From: Bos javanicus
Taxonomy: Eukaryota > Chordata > Mammalia > Artiodactyla > Bovidae
DNA length: 64,000 nt
Assembly (NCBI RefSeq): GCF_032452875.1
Contig: NC_083883.1
Span: forward strand, 53,318,698-53,382,697
Reading direction: 5' to 3'
Numbering within the stretch: position 1 is the first letter of the stretch; every line of letters begins with the position of its first letter. The notes below the pieces were generated by a model. It was not told the origin of the DNA. It made no database searches and saw nothing but the letters and a program-made list of their open reading frames with translations. This document shows, one piece after another, positions 54,226-63,960 of the stretch. Position numbers and translations under genes: made by a program.

Positions 54226-54391
54226 ATTATTACTGTGGAGTGAGGGTGGTCAGGGGCAGGTAGTGGGTGAGGCCTGGGATGGTACTCAACATCCTACACT
54301 GCACAGGACAGTACCCCTCACCCCTTGCCCCCAAACCTTCGAGATTCATCTGGCCCCAAATGTCAACAGTGCTGAGGCTGAGAAATCCTGA

Positions 54392-55040
54392 CCTGGTCCC
54401 TTACCCTGTGTTATGTTTTTTCATGACAGCACAGAGTTGATGACTCTGGAAAACCCTCATGGAAGAGAGCGGGCTTAATGAACAGACCTGCCAGCATCAC
54501 GGCCTGTAATGGGTGACATCAGAGAGCCACTCCCCAGCCCCTACATCTCCTGTGATGGTGGGCATGCAGCAGCGCTTGCCTATGCAGGGTGCCCTGTAGA
54601 GAATGGCTTCATATGTCATCCCTCCTGGCCTAGGCTATCCCAATAAAGCTCATTCTGCTAAGTAGAGATTAAAAACAAACAAGAGCAACAAAACAAAACA
54701 AAATAGGAATCTAGCCAGCTTTGGGGAAAATGGACTCAGGAATACTTGTAGACCGTGCCCCTGGAGTTCAGTAACACTGTCCTAGTCCAGCAAGTGCATC
54801 CCCCAAGTTCTAAACTCACATATGTTTAAAGGGAAAAAATCAGGATCAGGGAGCAAAGCTGCCTCTAACAGCACAGAGGCAAGAGCAGGAAGTGACAGCA
54901 GGCAGCCTGATAGGGAAGGAAGAAGAGCAGTGTGGAGGGAGAGAGAATCCAGAAGGCATGTGGTCAGGAGTTATTTGGACTCTCCAGGCACCTCTGAATC
55001 ACACAGCATGGACCTGAGATACTAAGGCCAGGTGCACTGT
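54392..55040. other. Single-copy DNA, no gene seen
   Basis: An A-rich AAC run at 54670-54703 may be the remnant tail of an unrecognised element. No gene. Confidence 0.4.
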
Positions 55041-55044
55041 TGCA

Positions 55045-55660
55045 GTCTCCCCACCAATACCCATGACCCTTATTCCACGCCATCAGGACTCTGATTTTGT
55101 CTGGGAGATAATGTGCCTAGCCACGAGACTAGCTGAAATAAGCCATGGCCAACCCCTTCCTCTTTGCCAGTGGTTGGCTTAGGAGTAGACACCTGACTGT
55201 TCTAATCAATAAGAAAAGATTTTCCTCTCTGATAAAGCAGAGAGCCATATGACTGGAAAGTCTTTTTTAAAAAACATCTCTCTTTCTTTTATATTTCAGA
55301 AATGAGTTTGTGAGATGAGATGTGATGTTTGGAACTGTGGCAGCCATTTTATGACCATGAGGAAAGGCTTTCCCCAGTACATTTGAGAATGGAGGGAAGG
55401 AAACACAGAAAGAATCTGAGACCTCAATGACATTGTTGAATTTTGTTATGTAATAAATTAAATGCAGGCCTTCCCTGTTGATCCAGTGGTTGAGAATCCA
55501 CTTGTCAATGCAGGGGACAAGGGTTCAATTCCTGGTCTAGGAAGATCCCGCATGCCTCAGGGCAACTAAGCTAAAAATAAATAAATAAATTAAAAAAAAA
55601 AAAGAAATTACATTAATTGTTTAAGCCTCTGTTACCATGGCTCAAAGCATCCTAAATAAT
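55045..55660 (+). repeat. Old mammalian repeat, split by CHR SINE
   Basis: 'gtttggaactgtggcagcca', 'ttttatgaccatgaggaaag', 'gagacctcaatgacattgtt' before, and 'aattgtttaagcctctgtta' after the SINE follow an old repeat type similar to 33030-33545. Confidence 0.45.
55467..55603 (+). repeat. CHR-type SINE
   Basis: 'ggccttccctgttgatccag', 'gggttcaattcctggtctag', 'gaagatcccgcatgcctcag', then an 'aaataaataaat' and A-run tail. Confidence 0.9.
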
Positions 55661-56960
55661 ATGGTTTCTTTTCTGTAATAATACTCTCAGAAACATGTCC
55701 ATGCCTAGAGGTTAACATTTTAAAAGATGTCATCTCTAAAATGGACAGAGCATCAGTTATTTAGAAACTTCTTTAATCTGCAATACTATCCCCCACCTGC
55801 AAGGGTTCCACAAAGTACAAAACTGCTCTGTTTTAATGTACCCAGAGCATATGCTAACATGCTAATCTATGACATAAACCATCTCCACTTTCACAGAGCA
55901 ATTTAATGCTTATAATCTCCAGTCACAGACTCACAGACTCTCAATGTTGAAGAACAGCACTGTGAACCAATTCCCCACATAACCTCCTCATTCACTGACC
56001 ATCATCTCTGTTCCCACCAGAGTTGGGTCTGGTTTCTTTACCTGGTGAGCACAGGATGAAGAACTGGGCACACATAACCAGTCCTTCCTTCATCCCTCCT
56101 CTTGGGCGTGAGCTGCCCAGAAGGTTTACATTCTGCTCTCCTCCCCCACAAACTTATAAGGGGAGCCTCTCCCTGAGCAGGTGGGGCTCGCTCCAGGCCA
56201 GTGTTGCCTGTGCTTGGGTGGGGGAATATATCTAATTAGGGGCCCTATTTGCTGCTAATATAGGACACATTCTCCAATGTAGCTCTATCTGTAACCAAAG
56301 AAGCAAAGATATTTTGGTTTAGCATTGTGTATTCAGAGTCAGTCAGTTCAGAGACCAGACTCTCTTCTGGAAACTTTAAGCAACTTTAAAACTTTAAGGT
56401 ATTTATTATAGGATATTAAATGAGTGATAGCATTGTAGGAAGAGCCGAAGAAACAACTTCCAGGAATGAAGAGCCACACTACCAAACTGAACCACTAACA
56501 GCTCTGCTGTCTTCCACAAACCAGATGCTAGCAGCCCTGGTTTACCTCCTTGGCCACGGTCAGGAAGATGCCCCTCCTGCTGCTTCTGAAACCACACATT
56601 CCTGCCCAGACCAGCATCAGCACAGTGGATGTGCAGCAATGCAAGCCTCACACTGTACAGGGACCACTGCTGAAGTGACCACAGAAAAAGTGAGTGCTTC
56701 AGGAACATGTTTGTCCTGAAAGTGCAGAAGCACCAGGAATGTGCCTCGGCCTCAGTCTCTCTTCCAAATGTCATGGGAATTCACCTGTGTGGCCAAACCT
56801 GAATCACCTGCAGAACTCAAGCTGCAAGGGAGTCCTGACATCTAGTTAGTTCCCAGCTTTCCTGCTTCTGCAGGACAGGGACGTTCATGAGAATGAGGGT
56901 GGAATAGTTGATGAGTTCATATTCTCCACATGCATGATGGCTATGGTACAAATGCAATCA
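55661..56960. other. About 1.3 kb of single-copy DNA, no gene seen
   Basis: Overlapping frames at 56406-56774 (minus) and 56420-56719 (plus) cancel each other as evidence; neither shows a domain. Confidence 0.4.
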
Positions 56961-57120
56961 GACCACCCAGATTCAAACCCAGCTCTGCCTTGTACTAACC
57001 CCGTGGCCTTGCGCACATCACACAACTCAGTATGTGTCAGTTTCTTCATCTATAAAGTGGGGATAAGAATAGGGCACACCTTACACAGTTGTTAAGAGGA
57101 TTAAATATTCCCTCTATTCA
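56960..57120 (-). repeat. MIR SINE
   Basis: 'agattcaaacccagctctgc', 'gtcagtttcttcatctataa' and 'agtggggataagaatagggc' then 'gttgttaagaggattaaat': nearly full-length reverse MIR. Confidence 0.8.
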
Positions 57121-57249
57121 AACCCTTGCTGCTTGTTATCAGAAACTCAGAGACAGAATCAATACAGATAGAGAGGAAGCCCAGACTTGTAAAACAGGCA
57201 TAACTGTAGCTGGCACATTGTAAGTGTCATGGAAGTGTTTGCAAAGTGT

Positions 57250-57477
57250 GAGAGTGTTAGTTGCTCAGTAGTGTCTGACTCTTTGCAACATCATGGGCTG
57301 TAGCCTGCCAGGCTCCTCTGTCCATGGGATTCTCCAGCAAGAATACTGGAGTGGGTTCCCATTTCCTTCTCCAGGGTTGCCATTTCCTTCTCTTCTTTCT
57401 TTCTGACCCAGGGATCGAACCCAGGTCTCCTGCATCGCAGGCAGATTCTTTACCATCTGAGCCACCAGGAAAGTCAT
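57250..57477 (-). repeat. Bov-tA SINE with a small internal duplication
   Basis: 'agttgctcagtagtgtctga' to 'gagccaccaggaaagtc'. 'ccatttccttctccagggtt' is followed by 'gccatttccttctcttcttt': a roughly 20-bp duplicated body segment. Target duplication unclear. Confidence 0.9.
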
Positions 57478-58326
57478 GCAAGCGTCTGCTATTATGGGTG
57501 CAAAACTTGGCCCCTCTCAAGCTGGTCCCTGATAACAGCTTAAGATTAGACACGTGGGGGTGCTCAGGATGGAGCTGTGTATTCAATTCTGTACCAATCA
57601 ACACATAATTAACTATATTCAAATTCCTTAAAAATAGCACCATCAAGAGGCTTGGTGTGGTTTTGGGGTGTCAATGACAGTGAAGAAAATGGAAGGGGGT
57701 GCCTGGCTGTGCACACTCTGACTCCCAGGATCTTTCCTGCCAATCAGCCTTGTATCTGTTTTCTCCGAGGGCCGTAAGCCGAGAAGGCCCAAATAAGAAG
57801 GTGTCTGCAGGGGCTGACTGGCTTCAAGCATAATTCAGTGACCTGTCAGGAAGCTGGCCTGACAGCTGATGAAAGTGAAATATAATTAAATGTCAACAAA
57901 AATGAACACGGCAGGGCACTGGCTGACATGCCAAGCTGGTCCCCAAGACCCCCTCCCACAGGATGCCAATCATACCTAGCTGCTTCTCAGAGGTGATGGG
58001 ACTGAGAGGAACCAGCATCAGACGCAGAGACAAAGGGAGCAGAGGTCTCCGGAGCACCTGGGAGAGGTGGGGTTCCTCCCATCTTGCTGGGGGGCTGCAG
58101 GCTCCCCTTGCAGGCCAGAGGGCCCAGGGGGAGTTCTTCCCACATTCTGGGGCAAGTGAGAGGAGTGGCCTTGAAGAAAGAAATCAGGGGCTGAGCCCTC
58201 ACATCTGGGTGTTAGAACTGGAACACTGAGATGAGCAATCCTTGCCTGCTCCTCCTAAGAATTCAGTCTTCTAGAAATGACAGCTACTATTTGTTGAGTC
58301 TTTACTCTGCACTAAGGCTGTGCTGA
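57478..58326. other. Single-copy DNA, no gene seen
   Basis: 57835-57945 is AT-rich and repeat-free ('gaaatataattaaatgtcaa'), a weak conserved-element candidate. No gene. Confidence 0.4.
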
Positions 58327-58737
58327 TTTTTTTTATTGGCATATAATTGCTTACAATGTTGTGTTACTTTCTGCCATACAGCATTGTGCATCAGCTATAT
58401 GTGTACATATGTCCCCTCCCTCTTGACCTCCCTCCCAGCCTCCAGATCCCACCCCCCAGGTCATCACAGAGCACCGAGCTGAGCTCCCTGTGCTACACAG
58501 CAGCTTCCCACTAGCTGTCTGTTTCACACACGGTGGTGTCTACATGTCAGTGCTACTCTCTCAGTTCGTCCCACCTCCCCTTCCTGTGCCACAAGTCCAT
58601 TCTCTCTGTCTGTGCCTCCATTCCTGCCCTGCAGTAGGTTCATCAGTACCGTTTGTCTAGATTCTGTATATATACACACACACACACACACACACGTGTG
58701 TGTGTGTTAATATACTACTATGATACTTGTGCAGTTA
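58327..58737 (-). repeat. Artiodactyl L1 3' end, reverse, with AC/GT palindrome
   Basis: 'ttattggcatataattgctt', 'acaatgttgtgttactttct', 'gagctccctgtgctacacag' and 'ggttcatcagtaccgtttgt' are the complement of the L1 3' UTR. An AC run passing into a GT run sits at 58672-58706. Confidence 0.85.
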
Positions 58738-58809
58738 TGGAATGTTCCCTCCAGCCCCTGATCCTGCACTCAAGCTCCCATAATCTAGCTGGGAACATGG
58801 GAGCCCAGA

Positions 58810-59180
58810 CACCTTAGTTTTCCAGTTTTCTTTGCAATCTAGTTTGGCCACATGGCATGCTCTGGTCAATGGAAGGTTATCAGTAGAAGTTCATGATCTT
58901 ATGGGTCACAGCTCTTTAAAGAATCCATCTCCACTTTCCCTTCCCTGTCTCATGGGCTGCAAAGGGCATGGACAGTCAGCTTCACCCAAGGGGCAAGGCC
59001 TCAGTGTGTGCAGAGCAACAAGGTGGAAGGAACCTGGATCCCTGGAAAACCAGGGCAGAGCTACCCTGGACCACGCTCTGCCAACTTTTATGAAAGAGAA
59101 CATGCACTTGCAGCTTGCCTGCTGCCTTTTGGGACTTTTGTTACAGCACTGCAATCTGCTCCCCTGACAGACTAATACAT
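58810..59180 (+). repeat. Old mammalian repeat, class uncertain
   Basis: 'tagtttggccacatggcatg', 'gaaagagaacatgcacttgc' and the end 'cccctgacagactaatacat' resemble the old repeat family with a terminal ACTAATAC. Its last 90 bp recur inverted at 59395-59485. Confidence 0.45.
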
Positions 59181-59485
59181 CTTTAGTGTCTACAGTAGTT
59201 TTGCAAGATAGGCATTATCTTCTCCCCAGAGTCTAACCACCACCAGATTTGGAACTGGGTTCCAGCTCTGCCATTTCATACTGCTGTGACTTAGGGCAAG
59301 TCATTTATCGTCCCTGAATCTTGGAGTTCTCCTTGATAGAGTGGGGAGAAGGTCATACCTATCTTGCAAAGCTACTGTGGACACTGAAGATGTATTAGTC
59401 TGTCAGGGGAATAGATTGTGGTGCTGTAATAAAAGTCCTGAAAGGCAGCAGACAAGCTACAAGTGTGTTTTCTCTTTCATGAAAG
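59085..59485. repeat. Imperfect 144-bp inverted repeat with 113-bp spacer
   Basis: Arm 1 is 59085-59228 and arm 2 is 59342-59485. The reverse complement of arm 1 aligns to arm 2 without gaps at about 125 of 144 positions (counted by eye). The arms share both an old-repeat end and part of a MIR, so a duplication of already joined sequence is likelier than two separate insertions. Spacer 59229-59341 is mostly MIR. Confidence 0.85.
59236..59400 (-). repeat. MIR SINE
   Basis: 'ggaactgggttccagctctg', 'ctgtgacttagggcaagtca', 'gatagagtggggagaaggtc' and 'gtggacactgaagatgtatt' follow the reverse MIR through arm 2 of the inverted repeat. Confidence 0.7.
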
Positions 59486-59487
59486 AG

Positions 59488-59525
59488 AAATCTGGCTATG
59501 ACCAGTTCCAAATCTGGCTATGACC
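59488..59525 (+). repeat. Tandem duplication of 22-bp period
   Basis: 'aaatctggctatgacc' occurs at 59488-59503 and 59510-59525, separated by 'agttcc'. The middle part 'ccagttccaaatctgg' (59502-59517) is the exact reverse complement of 'ccagatttggaactgg' at 59243-59258. Confidence 0.9.
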
Positions 59526-59615
59526 AAAATGTATGCCCAGATCTAGGACTCAGAGCTCATGCCTCTACCTGGAGTCTCTGTGGTAAGAGCCCTTTCCGTA
59601 CAACTCTGAATTTTA

Positions 59616-59913
59616 AAAAGTTGGGGCAAGGCTTCCCTGGTGGCTCAGTGGTGGAGAATCTACCTGCTAATGCAGGAGACACAGGTCTGATCCCTGGTCC
59701 GGGAAGATTCCACATGCTGTGGAGTAACTAAGCCCGTGCACCACGACTACTGTGCCCACGTGCCCTGGAGCCTGTGCTTCCCAACAAGAGAAGCCACCAC
59801 GGTGAGAAGTCCGTGCCCTGCAACTAGAGGGTAGGCCCTGCTCACCGCAACTAGAGAAGAGTCTGAGCAGCCACGAAGACCCAGCACAACAACAGCAGCA
59901 AAAGTTGGGACAA
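59616..59913 (+). repeat. Full-length CHR-type SINE with 14-bp target duplication
   Basis: Element 59630-59899 ('gcttccctggtggctcagtg' to 'cccagcacaacaacagcagc') flanked by 'aaaagttggggcaa' (59616-59629) and 'aaaagttgggacaa' (59900-59913). Confidence 0.93.
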
Positions 59914-61084
59914 AGAACCTGGTATGATTCCCCCTCAAGAGAAGGAAACAGAGGAAGACGGCTTTTCCTTTCTCTGCTCCTGGCACTGGAGTTTCGGGGG
60001 AGACACACGAAATCTTCACAGGCCCAGAGTCCATTCATCCCAGTGGCAGACCCAGACAAGACCATCCCTGCTTCCTGGAGTTCTGGGCTTCTCTGAGTAC
60101 TGACCCTTCCAAGCCTTGCTCATCAGCTCGTCCTTTGACTGGAGAGCTCTGCCACGTCCTTCCACTCAATTTCCCCTTGACTTGTATTTTTTCTGAGGCT
60201 GGTCTCTCTTCCTTGCAAAGATCCCGCCTGATGTTAGTTAGAGCTGCTCTGAGCCAAGGGCAGAAGAGAGCGGCACAGAACCCCATCCAAACACGACACC
60301 GAGGGTTCCAACCAAACCATCTGGGAGCCCCAGAGCTAGACTCAGAGGCCAACGTCACGAGGTCAGGAGCTGGCAGGCCCAGGAATGGGACTGGAGATGG
60401 GAGGGAGGCTGGAAAGAGGATAAAGGACCAGGACTGAGTTGGGGTGGAGGGTGTTTATCTTGCTGGGTTCTGGGGTATAGGTACGTTCAGGTAAAATGCT
60501 CCATGTTCATTAGGAAATGGGGTCTGCCTTGGGGGCTCTGTATGTCCTGGCATGTGGATGAGACTCTGGAAGGAAGGCCACCAAGGCTCTTGCCTGCTGG
60601 CTGTGCCCCATCGCCCTGGGGGACCACAGTGAAGTGCTGGCCCATTGGAGCAGACGGCAGTGGAGTGAGGCCAGCACTCCTCACCCCAGTGAGAGCAGAA
60701 CTCAGAAAGTACAGTTGTAAAGCACTGGAGTGACTCCCCAGATGGAGCTGGATTTATGGGGCCCCCTTATGGCTCTGCCTCATTTTGGATGCAGAGACTC
60801 AGTCAGGGCATCATTCATGGAGAATAGCCTGAACTATGGGTCCCTGGGATAGAGGTCGTGTTTGGTGGTGGGGGTGGGTTGGTGTTGCAGCTTCAGCACC
60901 TTGTTCATCGGTCCCGTTTGGAGAGACCTCCGATGCAAGGACTTTCTGACTCTGAGTATCAGGGCCATGGAGCATGCGGGGGACTAGGTGACAGTCAAGC
61001 ATGGCACTGGCCAGATAGTGGGGCTGCTCATCAGTTGTGGAGACAGCAGGGGATGGTGATGAAGAGTCAGTTGGTCTGAATGCT
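59914..61084. other. About 1.2 kb of single-copy DNA, no gene seen
   Basis: Opposed frames at 60035-60358 (minus) and 60135-60437 (plus) without domains. A CTCF-like sequence lies at 60759-60772. Confidence 0.4.
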
Positions 61085-61300
61085 CCCTCTCTTAATCCCT
61101 AGCTAGGTGACCTAAGAAAACTCGCTTCACTTCGCTGAGCCTCAGTTTCCTCATCTATAAAATGGGGATAACAAATTTTCTTCTTCTGGACACTCTGTGG
61201 ATGAAGGGGGGGCCTTTAGTGCTAGATTTGCTGTATAATTAGCTCTCAGTATGTGGTAGCCATATTAGGCATGTATTAGGCATTATAACACAGTATTAGG
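61085..61300 (-). repeat. MIR SINE
   Basis: 'cttcgctgagcctcagtttc', 'ctcatctataaaatggggat' and 'ttagctctcagtatgtggta' follow reverse MIR. Confidence 0.7.
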
Positions 61301-61354
61301 CATGATAACAAAAAGATCTCACCTTTCTTTTAAACCACTTTTGAGTTCTGTCTT

Positions 61355-61479
61355 CATGACCATGCATTATTCACAATAACCAAAGGCTGTAACCCAAATG
61401 TCTATCCACTGATGATCAGTAAAGTGAAATGTGGTCTATCCGAACAACGGAATCTTTTCCAGCCATAAAAAGAAATGAA
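61355..61479 (+). repeat. L1 3' region fragment
   Basis: 'tattcacaataaccaaaggc', 'aacccaaatgtctatccact' and 'ccagccataaaaagaaatga' are L1 3' text, same family as 2690-3270. Continues up to the CHR SINE. Confidence 0.75.
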
Positions 61480-61589
61480 GGATGTCCCTGGTGGTCCAGT
61501 GGTTAAGAATCTGCCTTGCAATGCAGACGCAGGTTCAATCCCTGGTCAGGGAACTAAGATCCCATATGCCACAGAGCACTAAGCCTATA
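61480..61589 (+). repeat. CHR-type SINE, short form
   Basis: 'ggatgtccctggtggtccag', 'aggttcaatccctggtcagg', 'gaactaagatcccatatgcc', ending at 'gcactaagcc'. Inserted into L1 text; an L1-like segment in the opposite orientation follows. Confidence 0.88.
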
Positions 61590-61658
61590 TGGACATAGGT
61601 TTTCACTTCTCTTGGATATATTCCTAGGAGTGGAATTGCTAGGTCATATGCAGCTCTT
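61590..61658 (-). repeat. L1 fragment, opposite orientation
   Basis: 'atggacataggttttcactt' and 'ggagtggaattgctaggtca' are the complement of L1 3' text. Being opposite to 61355-61479, they imply L1 5' inversion or two L1 pieces. Confidence 0.6.
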
Positions 61659-61890
61659 TTCAGGCTTCCCAGGTGGCGTTTGTATAAAGAATCTGCCTGC
61701 CACTGCAGGAGATACAAGAGATGCAGGTTCCATCCCTGGGTCGGGAAGATCCCCGGGAGGAGGAAATGGCAACCCACTCCAATATTCTTGCCTGGGAAAT
61801 CCTTGGAGAGAGGAGCCTGGTGGGCTAGTCCATAGTGTTGCGAAGAGTTGGACACTACTGAGCATGCACAGACACACACATGTAGCTCTT
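61648..61890 (+). repeat. Bov-tA SINE with 11-bp target duplication
   Basis: Element 61659-61879 ('caggcttcccaggtggcgtt' to 'gagcatgcacagacacac'), flanks 'atgcagctctt' (61648-61658) and 'atgtagctctt' (61880-61890). Confidence 0.93.
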
Positions 61891-63240
61891 GGTTTCAAGA
61901 TGATAAATACCTTGAGATCACAGACTGGGGCATTTCTACGTTGGAATTCTGCACCCCCTAAATCCCTGCTGTCTTCCTATGTGGCTCATCATGGAACTGC
62001 CATTCTACCTTCAACACAACCAAATCTTTTAGAAGCTATTCATAGCCCAGCTTGAGTTCCTTCCCACGACATTTGTTCTCCAGGTACATAGATATTCTGA
62101 CATTGTCTCCATAATTCAGAAGAAGAATCATGTCAAATACTTATAACTTCAATATGGCCTTTGGGGACATCTATTATCTAATGCTGTTTTACTAGTTGCA
62201 TGAAGATATAAAAATAAAGTAAAGGAAAAGAACTCTGATTAGGGTCTCTGAGGCTTCCTGTATCATGTAAGATTCCAGAAATGAAACTAAATTATACATT
62301 AAAAATTTTAAATTTAGTTAAAGCCTACTTTTCAAAAAAAAGTTCTTAAAGGGCTTCTGGATAAAAGTCATATTTACTTGTTAATTTATCCTGAGCCCCA
62401 CCCATGACATGAGGAGTTTTGTTTTCCTGACATTGACTTGATCTGATTAAGTTAACGGTCTAGGAGACAATAACATCCTCTCCTTGCAGAACTGGCTTTG
62501 GTCAGGCCCATTTCTGATCATTTTAACAATTCGACTGGTTCTTCTAAAAATTAAATGGAAGTTAGCCTCGGACCTGGAGGTACTTTTCCATTCATTTACT
62601 GCTGGACCATGTCAATATTCTAAAGAGGTTTCGGGTGTTACTCCATTTTGAATAATTTATCAGAGCTAATGAAAGTTTTAAGAATCAGCTAACATCAAAG
62701 AAAAGCAAAACAGCCATTCCCACAGGTGTCTCAGAGGAGGACTTTCTGGGCAGAAGAGATGAAAATGCCCGTTTCTGTTTCTGCAGCCCTCAAGCAATTG
62801 CATGAATGGAGTTCATTTCCACCCAATGAGTATTCGTGGCACGCCTACTGTGAACATGTGCTGCATGAATGAGACACAAGTAATATAGGACAGGTTATCC
62901 TGCGGTGACAAGCAACCCCACCAAGTGTCAGAGGCTTAAAAGATGGAGCACTTCTTACTGACTCTATGTTCATCTAATTCTGAAAAAGAAAACAAAGCTC
63001 ACCTACCAGGGCTACTTATTTCTGTATGGAGAGGAGGATGTTTATTGACGGACTTCCCAAAGTTGCCGAGATGCTATGCTACATTGTTGTTTTCTATGTT
63101 CATGAAACAGTGAGCTCTCTAATGGGAGTGAAAGCCAGGTAAAGACAGGACTGTGTTTTCTGCTCCTTTTCCATCAGCCTTGGTGCGTTACCACAGGGCC
63201 ACGCATGCTGCAGGTGATCCAGAACTGTGCAAAAGGGGCA
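61891..63240. other. About 1.35 kb of repeat-free DNA
   Basis: No repeat recognised. 62070-62730 is the longest candidate conserved non-coding segment in the window (see findings). No gene seen. Confidence 0.45.
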
Positions 63241-63241
63241 C

Positions 63242-63460
63242 AGAGGCAGAGGTTACACTTGTGGCTTTGAATCCTGCTTCCAGCACTCTCCAGCTGTGTG
63301 ACTCAGTTTTCTCTCAACCTCTCTGTACTTGTCCTTTTGTGTGAATTAGGGGAAATAATAGTCCCTCCTTGTTAGTGTACAGTGTAGAATAACTGAATTA
63401 ACGCCTCTCAAGAACCTAGAAAGGTCCCTAGCACATGGCAGCACTATATTAGTATTTGAT
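63242..63460 (-). repeat. MIR SINE
   Basis: 'gtggctttgaatcctgcttc', 'cagctgtgtgactcagtttt' and 'aaggtccctagcacatggca' cover a nearly full-length reverse MIR. Confidence 0.7.
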
Positions 63461-63489
63461 AAGAAAATCATGAGTTAGCATCCTTTGAG

Positions 63490-63680
63490 TCTGATTCAGG
63501 AACTAAACTAGGGATTATTTTATTGAATCTTCATAACAATCCAATGAAGTAGGCATATTAGGATGACCATTTTGCAGATAAGGATACTGAGGCTTGGAGA
63601 GGTCACCTCCCTGGGGTCCAATAACCAGAAGGTGGAGCTAGAATTTCCACCCAGGTCTTCCTGACTCCAGGGCTGACAAC
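63490..63680 (+). repeat. MIR SINE
   Basis: 'tattgaatcttcataacaat', 'gcagataaggatactgaggc', 'ttggagaggtcacctccctg' and 'gtcttcctgactccagggct' in forward MIR order, adjacent to a reverse MIR. Confidence 0.75.
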
Positions 63681-63739
63681 CTTTTGCCTTGAGGCTGTAT
63701 AACCCCTATTTGCAGAACAAACTAAATAAAAAGGCTTAG

Positions 63740-63950
63740 GTGAGCATCCTGGTGCCCATTTTTCTTGATCTAATGCATTGTAAACTCTGCACTTCATCTT
63801 CATTTAGTCCCTTAATGTTCTTGGTTCCAACATACTTTCTAATCCTCTCCCATCGATCCATTTTTGTAGACCCCTGTCTCCTGGAATGGATTCCAGAATC
63901 CCATCGCACTGGCCTCCTGTTAGTACTTCTTGGACAAAACACAGTGTAAA
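63740..63950 (-). other. Unassigned segment with protein-like minus-strand text
   Basis: The minus strand reads without a stop for about 70 codons, including DRWERIRKYVGTKNIKGL and NEDEVQSLQCIRSRKM. The charged composition looks more protein-like than other chance frames here. I cannot match it to a family; it may be a piece of a decayed processed pseudogene or an unnamed repeat. The start codon lies in the neighbouring SINE, so no gene is called. Confidence 0.25.
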
Positions 63951-63960
63951 AACAGCACCA

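Larger units (their letters stand above)
52590..54391 (+). repeat. MER20 hAT-Charlie element, split by BovB
   Basis: Left piece 52590-52643: 'cagaggttctcaactagggg', 'aagtgacatttggtaatgtc'. Right piece 54226-54391: 'caacatcctacactgcacag', 'atctggccccaaatgtcaac', 'gtgctgaggctgagaaatcc' and 'tg'. Together one MER20. No transposase. Confidence 0.85.
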
